Shown: positions 20,467 through 28,149 of the stretch, piece by piece | Numbering within the stretch: the stretch's first letter is position 1 | How the letters are laid out: every line of letters begins with the position of its first letter | The notes under the pieces: generated by a model | What the model was told of the DNA's origin: nothing | The model's input: only the letters and a program-made list of their open reading frames with translations | Databases searched by the model: none | Assembly: GCA_959018755.1 (NCBI GenBank) | Contig: CAUEMA010000010.1 | Coordinates: forward strand, 1 to 64,000 | Origin: an uncultured Collinsella sp. | Lineage (GTDB): Bacteria > Actinomycetota > Coriobacteriia > Coriobacteriales > Coriobacteriaceae | DNA length: 64,000 nucleotides | Direction of reading: 5' to 3' | Program-made: the position numbers and the translations under genes

Positions 20467-20748
20467 TTAGGCTTCAGCAACCTTGTGGCCGAGCGCCTTC
20501 TCGTAACGGGCCTCGTCGTAGGAGATATCGCCGTCGACAATCTCGTCCATAGCCATCGAGATGGTATCGGCGCCGGAGAGCGCAATGGTGATGTCGTCGA
20601 CATCCTGGACGGCGAGCACACGGTTGTGCTGGCCACGCAGCATACTGTTAATGTCGCAGGCGCGCTTAGAGGCAAGCGAGGCGAGCAGGAAGCGGTTGTG
20701 ATCGGTCTTCTCCAGAAGATCGTCAATGCAAGGCTTTACAACGGACAC
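20467..20748 (-). CDS. rpoZ: DNA-directed RNA polymerase subunit omega
   Basis: A 93-residue assembly subunit of RNA polymerase that supports beta-prime. The conserved start (KPCIDDLLEKTDHNRFLLASLASKRACDINSML) is easily recognised. The gmk-rpoZ order is widely conserved and the two are five bases apart. Confidence 0.93.
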   Translation of the reverse strand: MSVVKPCIDDLLEKTDHNRFLLASLASKRACDINSMLRGQHNRVLAVQDVDDITIALSGADTISMAMDEIVDGDISYDEARYEKALGHKVAEA

Positions 20749-20753
20749 GGACC

Positions 20754-21323
20754 TCAGATCCTTTCATGCATATCGAGAACGCGAACGAGCTCATCGGTCG
20801 CGCGGTCGAGATCGTCATTCACCACGACGTCGTCGTAGCGGTCGGCAAGGGCAAGTTCATCGGCGGCGTTTGCCATACGCAGCTCAATCGTCTCGGGCGT
20901 CTCGGTACCGCGACCGACCAGGCGATCGCGAAGCACCTCGAGCGAAGGCGGCTTGATAAAGATCAACACGGCCTCGGGGAAACGCTCCTTGACCTGCAGG
21001 GCGCCCTGGACATCAATCTCCAAGATCAGAGACGAGCCAGAGGCGAGCTTGGATGTGACCTCGCTCACCAACGTGCCGTAGCAGTTGCCGTGGACCTCAG
21101 CCCACTCAACAAACTCACCGTTTGCCACGCGGCGGTCGAACTCCTCGTGCGTCAGGAAAAAGTAGTTGACGCCGTCAACCTCACCTTTGCGTGGTGCTCG
21201 AGTGGTAGCCGAAACCGTCAGGCCCAGGTTCGAGCGACGCTCGCGCACACGAGTGACGAGCGTGCCCTTGCCTGCACCTGACGGTCCAGAAATCACAAAG
21301 AGCTTTGAATCCTGAGCGCTCAC
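20754..21323 (-). CDS. gmk: Guanylate kinase
   Basis: A 189-residue enzyme that converts GMP and ATP to GDP and ADP. P-loop SGPSGAGKGTLV is at residues 13-24; GMP-binding residues lie in TTRAPRKGEVDGVNYFFLT, and the lid region is GTETPETIELRM. It follows the mihF stop directly, as in other actinobacteria. Confidence 0.96.
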   Translation of the reverse strand: MSAQDSKLFVISGPSGAGKGTLVTRVRERRSNLGLTVSATTRAPRKGEVDGVNYFFLTHEEFDRRVANGEFVEWAEVHGNCYGTLVSEVTSKLASGSSLILEIDVQGALQVKERFPEAVLIFIKPPSLEVLRDRLVGRGTETPETIELRMANAADELALADRYDDVVVNDDLDRATDELVRVLDMHERI

Positions 21324-21632
21324 TTATTTGGTCAGCTGCTCGAGAAGCTGCTCGCGCTGACGGACACCGAGGCCCTGGACGCGACGGGTAGCGGAGATGC
21401 CGAGCTCCTCCATGATCTTGGCGGCCTTGGCCTTGCCATAACCGGGCAGAGACTCGATGAGGGTGGAAACCTTCATGCGGGAAGCGATGGGGTCATCGGA
21501 GTTGAGCACGGACTCGAGGGACTTCTCGCCCTTCTTGATCTGCTCGCGAAGCTCAGCGCGAGCGTGACGTGCGGCGGCAGCCTTCTCAAGAGCCTGCTTG
21601 CGCTGCTCGTCGGTAAGCTGAGGGAGTGCCAT
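21324..21632 (-). CDS. mihF: Integration host factor, actinobacterial type
   Basis: A 102-residue DNA-binding nucleoid protein unrelated to proteobacterial IHF. The H2TH-type core is visible (STLIESLPGYGKAKAAKIMEELGISATRRVQGLG). It shapes DNA and is a cofactor for phage integrases in mycobacteria. The ATG of MALPQLTDEQ follows GGAGGTTCGA; four more open codons precede it but have no ribosome-binding site. The pyrF-mihF-gmk-rpoZ arrangement is an actinobacterial signature. Confidence 0.95.
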   Translation of the reverse strand: MALPQLTDEQRKQALEKAAAARHARAELREQIKKGEKSLESVLNSDDPIASRMKVSTLIESLPGYGKAKAAKIMEELGISATRRVQGLGVRQREQLLEQLTK

Positions 21633-21671
21633 TCGAACCTCCAAATAGTTGGGTTATATCTGATTCAATAA

Positions 21672-21708
21672 TTGGCATTTTAGCACGTCAAACGCACTAA
21701 ATGCCCAA
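21672..21708 (-). promoter_or_regulatory. mihF promoter overlapped by an inverted repeat
   Basis: The minus strand reads TGC-TAAAAT (21677-21685), an extended -10 about 45 bases upstream of the mihF ATG. It is embedded in an inverted repeat, TTGGCATTTTAG (21672-21683) and CTAAATGCCCAA (21697-21708), that pairs over about 11 bases with one bulge. An operator for self-regulation is possible but unproven. Confidence 0.4.
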
Positions 21709-21766
21709 TCGACGGCTCCATAGGTTAGACGATACCTGCGAAAAGTGCAATATACGGAGGTCAAAG

Positions 21767-21829
21767 TTAAGCCCCTGACCTGCGATTCCACACAAAGGAT
21801 GGGAAAGTTTTCGCAGGCACAGGGGCTAA
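21767..21829. repeat. Long imperfect hairpin downstream of pyrF
   Basis: Arms at 21770-21785 and 21811-21827 pair as 8 bp plus 7 bp around an unpaired A and CA, with a 25-nt loop. It follows the pyrF stop by 44 bases. A T-run is weak on the minus strand (TTAACTTTG), so it may be a poor terminator or another structured element. Confidence 0.5.
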
Positions 21830-21872
21830 TTTGTGCTAATGAGACCCAAAAGTGGTGACTTGAGGGAATCTA

Positions 21873-22589
21873 TTAGGCGACGTTTTCGACCAGCTCGGCA
21901 ACGATGGCGTCAAATGCGGCAACCGGGTCGTCGGCACCGGTGATGGGTCGGCCCACCACGATGTGGCTCGCACCGCGCTCGATAGCCTGGGAGGGCGTCG
22001 CCACGCGGGATTGATCGCCCAAGGCGGCGCCAACCGGACGCACGCCCGGAGTCACGATCAGCGCGTCGGGGCCGAGCAGCTCGCGCATGTCATGGGCCTC
22101 CATCGGCGAGCACACGATGCCGTCGATGCCGTTGGCCTGGGCAAGCTTTGCCAGGCGGGCAGCCTCCTCGGCCACGGGCGAGACGACGCCGATCTCGGCC
22201 AGCGAATCCTGATTCATGCTCGTGAGCACGGTGATGGCAACGAGCTTGGCGCGGTCCTCGCGCGCCTCCTCGGCACCCTCACGGCACGCAGCGAGCATAG
22301 CACCTGAGCCCAGACCGTGGACCGAAAGCAGGTCGGCGCCGGCAAGCGAGGCAGAACGGGCGGCACCGCGCACCTGATGCGGAATGTCATGGAACTTGAG
22401 ATCGAGGAAGACCTTAAAGCCCAGGTCCTTGAACGTCTTGACGATCTCGGGACCCTCAGCGTAATAGAGCGTCATGCCAACCTTAAGCCAAGCGGCGTGA
22501 CCAGAAAGCTCGTGGGCGAGCTCGAGCGCACGCTCACGGTCACAGTCGAGGGCGACGATAACGCGGTCGCGGGCATCGGTCTCTAGCAT
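21873..22589 (-). CDS. pyrF: Orotidine 5'-phosphate decarboxylase
   Basis: A 238-residue enzyme for the last step to UMP. The active-site Lys-Asp-x-Lys-x-x-Asp array is in GFKVFLDLKFHDIPHQV (about residues 56-72), with an upstream LKVGM and a phosphate-binding VTPGVRPVG and VVGRPI. It is the class that resembles Bacillus subtilis PyrF. It overlaps the end of pyrD by 7 bases and closes the pyr operon. Confidence 0.96.
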   Translation of the reverse strand: MLETDARDRVIVALDCDRERALELAHELSGHAAWLKVGMTLYYAEGPEIVKTFKDLGFKVFLDLKFHDIPHQVRGAARSASLAGADLLSVHGLGSGAMLAACREGAEEAREDRAKLVAITVLTSMNQDSLAEIGVVSPVAEEAARLAKLAQANGIDGIVCSPMEAHDMRELLGPDALIVTPGVRPVGAALGDQSRVATPSQAIERGASHIVVGRPITGADDPVAAFDAIVAELVENVA

Positions 22590-23491
22590 TCGAAAGCACC
22601 TACCAGCTCGTTGATGTCCTTCACGCCCTGGGACTCCGCCCAGGCCTCGAGCTCACGTGCGATCTTAATCGAAGCGCACGGATCGACGAAGTTGGCCATG
22701 CCGACCGACACGCAGGTGGCGCCGGCCAGGATAAACTCGGCCGCATCTTCGCCCGTCATGACGCCACCGACACCGTTGATGGGGATATCGACGGCCTGAG
22801 CGACCTCCCAGACCATGCGCACGGCGATGTGGTGGCACAGCGGGCCCGAAAGGCCGCCCTTGGGCTTGGCCACGCGGGACTTGCGGGTGTGAACGTCGAT
22901 GGCCATGCCCTGGATAGAGTTGATGACCGAAAGGCCGTCGGCGCCGGCGGCCTCGAGAGCCTTCGCAATCTCGGCGACGTTAACCGGAGCCATCTTTACG
23001 AACAGCGGCTTATCGGTCACCTTACGGCAGGCAGCCATAACGGCAGAGGCGCCCTCGGGCGAGGAGCCCATGGCGGCACCGCCGGCGGCGATATTGGGGC
23101 AGCTCACGTTGATCTCGTAGCCGGCAGCCCAGGGGCACAGCTCGACATACATCTCGAGCGCGCGGACAAACTCCTCGACGGAGTGACCGGCGACCTGGCA
23201 GATGACCTGGCAACCGTCCTTGGAGAGCTGCTCGAGCCACGGACCGGACTCACGGGCAAAGGCAGCCACGCCGGGGTTCTGAAGGCCCACGGAGTTGATC
23301 ATGCCGCCCGGGATCTCAGCCATGCGGGGCGCGGGGTTGCCGGGCCAGGGCTCGGCAGCACAACCCTTGGTGGTGATGGCGCCCAGCTGGGAGACATCGA
23401 AGAAGTTCTGGAACTGCCAACCGTAGCCAAAGGTACCGGCTGCGGTGTTGATGGGGTTTTGCATCTTGACGCCGCCGAAATCGACGGCCAT
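22583..23491 (-). CDS. pyrD: Dihydroorotate dehydrogenase B, catalytic subunit
   Basis: A 302-residue FMN subunit that oxidises dihydroorotate and works with PyrK to use NAD+. The start MAVDFGGVKMQNPINTAAGTFGYG, the catalytic-cysteine segment YEINVSCPN and the FMN-phosphate region INGVGGVMTGEDAAEFILAGA are all class 1 features. The adjacent pyrK makes it class 1B. The ATG at 23491 was chosen (two codons after a GTG); the long open frame further upstream is antisense-like sequence inside pyrK. Confidence 0.94.
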   Translation of the reverse strand: MAVDFGGVKMQNPINTAAGTFGYGWQFQNFFDVSQLGAITTKGCAAEPWPGNPAPRMAEIPGGMINSVGLQNPGVAAFARESGPWLEQLSKDGCQVICQVAGHSVEEFVRALEMYVELCPWAAGYEINVSCPNIAAGGAAMGSSPEGASAVMAACRKVTDKPLFVKMAPVNVAEIAKALEAAGADGLSVINSIQGMAIDVHTRKSRVAKPKGGLSGPLCHHIAVRMVWEVAQAVDIPINGVGGVMTGEDAAEFILAGATCVSVGMANFVDPCASIKIARELEAWAESQGVKDINELVGAFEC

Positions 23492-23505
23492 GTTCACAGT
23501 ACCCA

Positions 23506-24297
23506 CTAGAAGACCACCACCTTGGAAGCATCGAACACGGGGCCGCACATGCAGGCGCCCTTCATACCGTCGACCGTCTCGACATTGCAGGTGTTGCAGG
23601 CGCCAAAGCCACAGCTCATCATGCGCTCGAGCGACACCTCGCAGTACGCACCGGCCTCGGCAGCAGCGGCGGCGACCTTCTTCATCATGACGGCGGGACC
23701 GCAGCTGGCGACGTAGTCGTAGCCGCCCTCGCCGAGCAGCTCGGCGGCAGGATCGGTGCAAAAACCGTGCGTGCCGAGCGAGCCGTCGTCGGTGCAAACG
23801 TCGACCGTATCGCACAGAGCGCGGAACTCATCGATACCCACAGCCTTGGACGCGGTGCCAAAGCCCAGGCACACGTCGACGGCCACACCCTGCTCGGCAA
23901 GCTTACCGGCAAGGCACAGCACGGGCGGAACACCGATGCCGCCCGCAACGAGCAGCGCTTTCCTGGTGCCCTCGGGCACAAGCCAGCCGCGTCCGCCGGG
24001 GCCCAGCAGATTAGAGGTGGAACCGGGGGCCATCTGCGACAGACGACGGGTGTCGTCGCCCACGACGGCGTACCACAGCTCGACGGTGCCGGCCTGGGCG
24101 TCGGCGCGATAGAAGCTCAGGGGCACGCGAAGCAGCGAGGACGCATCACCGGGCACGGCAATGTTCACAAACTGACCGGGCTTGAGCGCACTTGCAAGCT
24201 TGGGGGCCGAGATGACGAGCGAGAAGATGCCGTCGGCAATCTCCCGGTTCGAGACGACCTCAAAGTCGTGCATGCGTGCAGTGGAAGGTGTGGGCAT
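23506..24297 (-). CDS. pyrK: Dihydroorotate dehydrogenase B, electron transfer subunit
   Basis: A 263-residue flavoprotein of the ferredoxin-reductase family that carries electrons from PyrD to NAD+. An FAD-binding barrel (LKPGQFVNIAVPGDASSLLRVPLSFY), a nucleotide-binding domain (ALLVAGGIGVPPVLCLAGKL) and a C-terminal 2Fe-2S site (SCGFGACNTC followed by GACMCG) are visible. The ATG follows GGAGCGTCT. It lies 15 bases before pyrD. Confidence 0.95.
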   Translation of the reverse strand: MPTPSTARMHDFEVVSNREIADGIFSLVISAPKLASALKPGQFVNIAVPGDASSLLRVPLSFYRADAQAGTVELWYAVVGDDTRRLSQMAPGSTSNLLGPGGRGWLVPEGTRKALLVAGGIGVPPVLCLAGKLAEQGVAVDVCLGFGTASKAVGIDEFRALCDTVDVCTDDGSLGTHGFCTDPAAELLGEGGYDYVASCGPAVMMKKVAAAAAEAGAYCEVSLERMMSCGFGACNTCNVETVDGMKGACMCGPVFDASKVVVF

Positions 24298-24344
24298 AGA
24301 CGCTCCAATCCCCCATGCGGTTGCATGGTCAAAACGAACAGAAA

Positions 24345-24369
24345 GCGCGGCACCGCAAGGGCACCGCGC
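24345..24369 (-). terminator. Hairpin between pyrC and pyrK
   Basis: On the minus strand the arms 24345-24354 and 24360-24369 form a 10-bp stem using two G-U pairs (these are mismatches on the plus strand, which supports the minus orientation). A short TTTCTGTT follows. It may partly terminate or act as a processing or stability element inside the operon. Confidence 0.45.
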
Positions 24370-24389
24370 ACAAAAGCGATAAGGCTATG

Positions 24390-25679
24390 CTAGCAGATGC
24401 AGCCGTCGGCGAGCGTCTGCTTACCGCCGACAAACACATCGGTGGCACGACCAGTGAGCGTGCGGCCGGCAAAACCGGAGTTCTCGGCACGCGACTCGTA
24501 TCCATCCTCGCCGACCGTCCAGGTGGCGGACGCGTCGAACACGGTCAGGTCGGCAACGGAGCCCGCCTTGACCTGAACCTGGTCGAGGCCCAGGATCTCA
24601 CGCGGCTTGATGGCCATGAGCTCGACCATGCGGCCCATACTCATCTTGCCCGTGTTGACCAGCTCGGTGAGTACGAGCGACAGCGAGGTCTCGAGGCCGA
24701 TCATGCCAAAGGGCGCAAGCTCGAACTCGCGCGCCTTCTCCCACGGGGTGTGGGGAGCGTGATCGGTGACGATAGCGTCGACGGTGCCGTCGATGACGCC
24801 CTGACGGATGGCCTCGGCGTCCTCGTCGGTGCGCAGCGGCGGGTTGACCTTGAGCGAGGTGTTGTAGGTCTCGTCCAGGTCGTTCTCGGTCAGGAACATG
24901 TGGTGCGGAGTGGCCTCGCAGGTAACCTGAACACCAGCGGCCTTACCGGCACGCACGATCTCCAGGCCATGGGCGGTGGAGATGTGCTGAATGTGCAGCT
25001 TGGCGCCGGTCAGCTTGGCGATCTCGATGTCGCGAGCGATCTGGAGCTCCTCGCCGGCAGCCGGCCAGCCCTCGAGAGCCAGACGGGTCGAGACCTTGCC
25101 CTCGTTGATCTGGCCGTGGCCGACCAGGTCCTCGTCCTGGCAGTGGCTCATAAAGACCTTGCCGAACATCTTGCCGTAGTCCATGCAGCGACGGAGCATG
25201 CCCGCGCCCTGCACGCCGCGACCGTCGTCGGTGAAGGCGACGGCGCCGTGGGCGACCATATCACCCATCTCGGACATGGCCTCGCCCTTAAGACCGCGGG
25301 TCATGGCGCCCGACGGATAGACGCGGCAGTGACCGACCTCGGCAGCACGGGACTTGACGAACTCCACGACGGTGCCGTTATCGGTGACGGGATCGGTGTT
25401 GGGCATGGCGCACACGCCGGTAAAGCCGCCCTTAGCAGCAGCGCGGGTGCCGCTCTCGATGTCCTCTTTGACCTCGTAGCCGGGCTCACGAAGGTGAACG
25501 TGCATATCCACCAGGCCGGGGACGAGGTACTTGCCGGAAAGGTCGCGGACCTCGGCTCCCTCGACGGCGAGATTCTCGCCGACCTCGGCGATCTTATCGC
25601 CGTCAATCACGACGTCAACGACACCGTCAAGCTCGACGGACGGGTCGACGACGTGGGCATTCTTAAGAAGCAAGGCCAT
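24390..25679 (-). CDS. pyrC: Dihydroorotase
   Basis: A 429-residue class I amidohydrolase that cyclises carbamoyl aspartate to dihydroorotate. Zinc ligands are in VDMHVHLREPGYE (about residues 56-65), with further histidines in CEATPHHM and the catalytic aspartate in VTDHAPHTPWEK. The start is the ATG of MALLLKNAHVV; 52 upstream in-frame codons lie inside pyrB in another frame. The start overlaps the pyrB end by 17 bases. Confidence 0.95.
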   Translation of the reverse strand: MALLLKNAHVVDPSVELDGVVDVVIDGDKIAEVGENLAVEGAEVRDLSGKYLVPGLVDMHVHLREPGYEVKEDIESGTRAAAKGGFTGVCAMPNTDPVTDNGTVVEFVKSRAAEVGHCRVYPSGAMTRGLKGEAMSEMGDMVAHGAVAFTDDGRGVQGAGMLRRCMDYGKMFGKVFMSHCQDEDLVGHGQINEGKVSTRLALEGWPAAGEELQIARDIEIAKLTGAKLHIQHISTAHGLEIVRAGKAAGVQVTCEATPHHMFLTENDLDETYNTSLKVNPPLRTDEDAEAIRQGVIDGTVDAIVTDHAPHTPWEKAREFELAPFGMIGLETSLSLVLTELVNTGKMSMGRMVELMAIKPREILGLDQVQVKAGSVADLTVFDASATWTVGEDGYESRAENSGFAGRTLTGRATDVFVGGKQTLADGCIC

Positions 25680-26607
25680 TATCGGCACCTCCAAGCAGCA
25701 GATACAGGATAGCCATACGCACGCAGATACCGGCGTAGACCTGCTCCAGGATGACGGAGCGTTGCGGGTGGTCGGCCATATAGGAGTCGAACTCGACGCC
25801 GCGGTTGATGGGGCCCGGGTGGCAGATGATCGCATCGGGCTTCATGAGCTTCTCGCGGTCCTTGGTCAGACCGAAGAGCTTGTGGTACTCACGAATGGTC
25901 GGGAACGGGGCGCCCTCGAGGCGCTCCTGCTGCACGCGCAGCATGTAGACGACGTCCAGCTCGGGCAGGACGGAATCGAGGTCGCTCGTCACGTGGTCGC
26001 AGCCCAGGACCTCGGGCGCCGGCGGCAGCAGCGTGCCGGGGGCGACGGCGTAGGTCTCGCAGCCCATGATCTTAAGGGCGGGGATCAGTGAACCGCAAAC
26101 ACGGGAGTGCGCGATATCGCCGACGACGGCGACCTTCAGACCGTGGAAGTCGCCCTTGTGCTCCCAGATGGTGTACAGGTCGAGCAGGGCCTGCGTGGGA
26201 TGGTTGTGCTTGCCGTCGCCGGCGCAGATGACGCTCGCGGGCGAGTTCTGCGTGACGATGTAGGGAGCACCGGCGTGCTTATCTCGCACGACGATGCAGT
26301 CGATCTTATAGGCGTTGAGGGTCTCGACGGTGTCGACGAGGCTCTCGCCCTTGACCGTGGAGGTCGAGGAGCCGCCAAAGTTGAGGCTGTCGGCCGAAAG
26401 ACGCTTCTCGGCGAGCTCGAAGGAGCTGCGGGTGCGCGTCGAGGGCTCGTTGAACATGTTGACGATGGTCTTGCCCTTGAGCGTGGGGACCTTCTTGATC
26501 GCACGCTCGTTGACCTCGGAGAACGCCTTGGCGGTCTCGAGGATGAGCTTGATGTCCTCTTCGGAGTACTCGGTAATGTCGATCAGGTGCTTATGGTTGA
26601 ACGCCAC
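25663..26607 (-). CDS. pyrB: Aspartate carbamoyltransferase, catalytic subunit
   Basis: An enzyme of about 314 residues that joins carbamoyl phosphate and aspartate, the committed step of UMP synthesis. The carbamoyl-phosphate loop is NEPSTRTRSSFE, and KGESLVDT, HPTQALLDL and PAPEVLGCD are also family features. No regulatory chain (pyrI) is present. I take the GTG at 26607 as the start because GGGAGGTGAG lies just upstream; a GTG at 26619 lies within that ribosome-binding site and overlaps the pyrR stop. Confidence 0.95.
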   Translation of the reverse strand: MAFNHKHLIDITEYSEEDIKLILETAKAFSEVNERAIKKVPTLKGKTIVNMFNEPSTRTRSSFELAEKRLSADSLNFGGSSTSTVKGESLVDTVETLNAYKIDCIVVRDKHAGAPYIVTQNSPASVICAGDGKHNHPTQALLDLYTIWEHKGDFHGLKVAVVGDIAHSRVCGSLIPALKIMGCETYAVAPGTLLPPAPEVLGCDHVTSDLDSVLPELDVVYMLRVQQERLEGAPFPTIREYHKLFGLTKDREKLMKPDAIICHPGPINRGVEFDSYMADHPQRSVILEQVYAGICVRMAILYLLLGGADNGLAS

Positions 26608-26611
26608 GGTA

Positions 26612-27208
<597 letters not shown>

Positions 27209-27235
27209 TCACATGTCTTGACTGCTGACACAGTC

Positions 27236-27333
27236 AAAAAAATAGATGCCCGACCGCTCAAAGCGGACCAGACACCCACAGGAAGGGCTGCTCTTTGGCA
27301 GCTATGTAATTCCATGTGGGTATCTCGTACCCC
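27236..27333 (-). promoter_or_regulatory. Attenuator-like leader of the pyr operon
   Basis: On the minus strand a hairpin spans 27276-27245 (core stem 27254-27258 with 27262-27266, extended outward with G-U pairs and one bulge) and is followed by seven T residues (27242-27236): a terminator. Just upstream, 27315-27321 (ACCCACA on the minus strand) can pair with 27274-27280 (TGTGGGT), which overlaps the terminator arm; it encloses a small hairpin (27287-27291 with 27298-27302). A competing GGGTA/TACCC hairpin overlaps 27318-27332. Mutually exclusive structures of this kind fit PyrR-dependent attenuation. I do not see a clear Bacillus-type PyrR loop. Confidence 0.5.
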
Positions 27334-27584
27334 TTTAATGGTCAAGGGATAGTGTAGCCAACCTCGAGCTTAATTGCGAGCATAAATACAGGGCAATCCG
27401 TAAACGGAGCCCAATGCTCAATAAACCTATATATATTTGTGGGACGAGCTTGAAAACGTACGCACGAGCTGGCATAATCCCCTCTGCTGCACGCAAATCG
27501 GATCTACGTCCAGGGCCGTGGCGTGAGCACTATCGCCAAAAGAGAAATATCTCTGTGTAGATTACGCACAGGGAACTGCTTCTG

Positions 27585-27593
27585 TGCTATAGT
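27585..27593 (+). promoter_or_regulatory. Extended -10 promoter of rpmB
   Basis: TGC-TATAGT 55 bases upstream of rpmB. A GCACAG/CTGTGC inverted repeat (27566-27571 and 27582-27587) abuts it. The divergent region 27197-27647 otherwise contains only the pyr leader; I see no gene in 27334-27584. Confidence 0.5.
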
Positions 27594-27647
27594 TCAGGCT
27601 TGTTTGTTAACGCGACATGTTCGTTTGTCGCCCAAGGAGGGTCAGTT

Positions 27648-27836
27648 ATGTCCAAAGTTTGCGAAGTTTGCGGTAAGCACCCCGTTGCCGGTCGCTCCAT
27701 CAGCCACTCTCACCGCGTCACCAACCGTAAGTTCCGCCCCAACATCCAGCGCGTCTACGTGGTCGTCGATGGTCACCGTCGCAAGATGAACGTTTGCTCC
27801 ACCTGCCTCAAGTCCGGCAAGGTTGCGCGCTCCTAA
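27648..27836 (+). CDS. rpmB: 50S ribosomal protein L28
   Basis: A 62-residue ribosomal protein. The N-terminal CEVCGK and C-terminal CSTCLK give a four-cysteine zinc-ribbon form of L28. The central SISHSHRVTNRKFRPNIQRVYV is typical. The ATG follows AAGGAGGGTCAGTT, which excludes the longer open frame upstream. It stands alone between its promoter and a strong terminator. Confidence 0.96.
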   Translation: MSKVCEVCGKHPVAGRSISHSHRVTNRKFRPNIQRVYVVVDGHRRKMNVCSTCLKSGKVARS

Positions 27837-27907
27837 ATAAGGTCTTACCAACAAGTACCTCGGACTCTCCGGGTCAAAGACCTCGCGTTCACATAGAACT
27901 TACCAAA

Positions 27908-27937
27908 GGCGTCCTCCCCAACGGAGGGCGCCTTTTT
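27908..27937 (+). terminator. Terminator of rpmB
   Basis: A 10-bp stem (27908-27917 with 27923-27932, one G-U) with a 5-nt loop followed by TTTTT. Confidence 0.9.
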
Positions 27938-27942
27938 GCAAT

Positions 27943-27988
27943 CATTTGGGACAGACTTACATGAGTGAAAGCACTCATGTAAGTCGAT
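27943..27988. repeat. Perfect 14-bp inverted repeat between rpmB and adhE
   Basis: GACTTACATGAGTG (27954-27967) and CACTCATGTAAGTC (27972-27985) flank AAAG, and GGGA/TCCC further out can extend the stem. There is no T-run. Its left flank, CATTTGGGACAGACTT, resembles a sequence on the other strand at 62840-62855, so it may belong to a dispersed intergenic repeat. Confidence 0.6.
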
Positions 27989-28028
27989 CCCCAATGAACG
28001 AGGCGATGCACTGGTAATTAGTTTGCTT

Positions 28029-28056
28029 AAAACGTTTCATTTTATTGAAGCGTTTT
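28029..28056. promoter_or_regulatory. Operator-like palindrome upstream of adhE
   Basis: AAAACGTTTCA (28029-28039) and TGAAGCGTTTT (28046-28056) form an 11-bp inverted repeat with one mismatch around a 6-bp spacer. The AACGTT-type cores resemble LacI/CcpA-family sites. It lies about 50 bases upstream of the predicted -10, so activation or upstream repression of adhE is conceivable. Interval 27837-28149 holds no gene. Confidence 0.4.
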
Positions 28057-28100
28057 AGTGTGCCTTTTAGAGGAATCTGACCGTTCGCCGAATAATTTCT

Positions 28101-28109
28101 TGCTATCAT
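28101..28109 (+). promoter_or_regulatory. Extended -10 promoter of adhE
   Basis: TGC-TATCAT, about 41 bases upstream of the adhE ATG. No clear -35 hexamer is seen. The same TGC-TATCAT occurs at the rpsB promoter. Confidence 0.5.
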
Positions 28110-28149
28110 GCAAGGCGTAGGGTAAATCTCCGATCGCAAGGAGACACAA

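Noticed and set aside
24345..24369. Strong intrinsic terminator splitting the pyr operon
   Set aside because: The stem depends on two G-U pairs and the T-run is interrupted, so complete termination is unlikely; listed only as a hairpin of moderate confidence.
27334..27584. Small gene or tRNA in the pyrR-rpmB gap
   Set aside because: No cloverleaf, no open frame with a ribosome-binding site, and no conserved protein motif was found.
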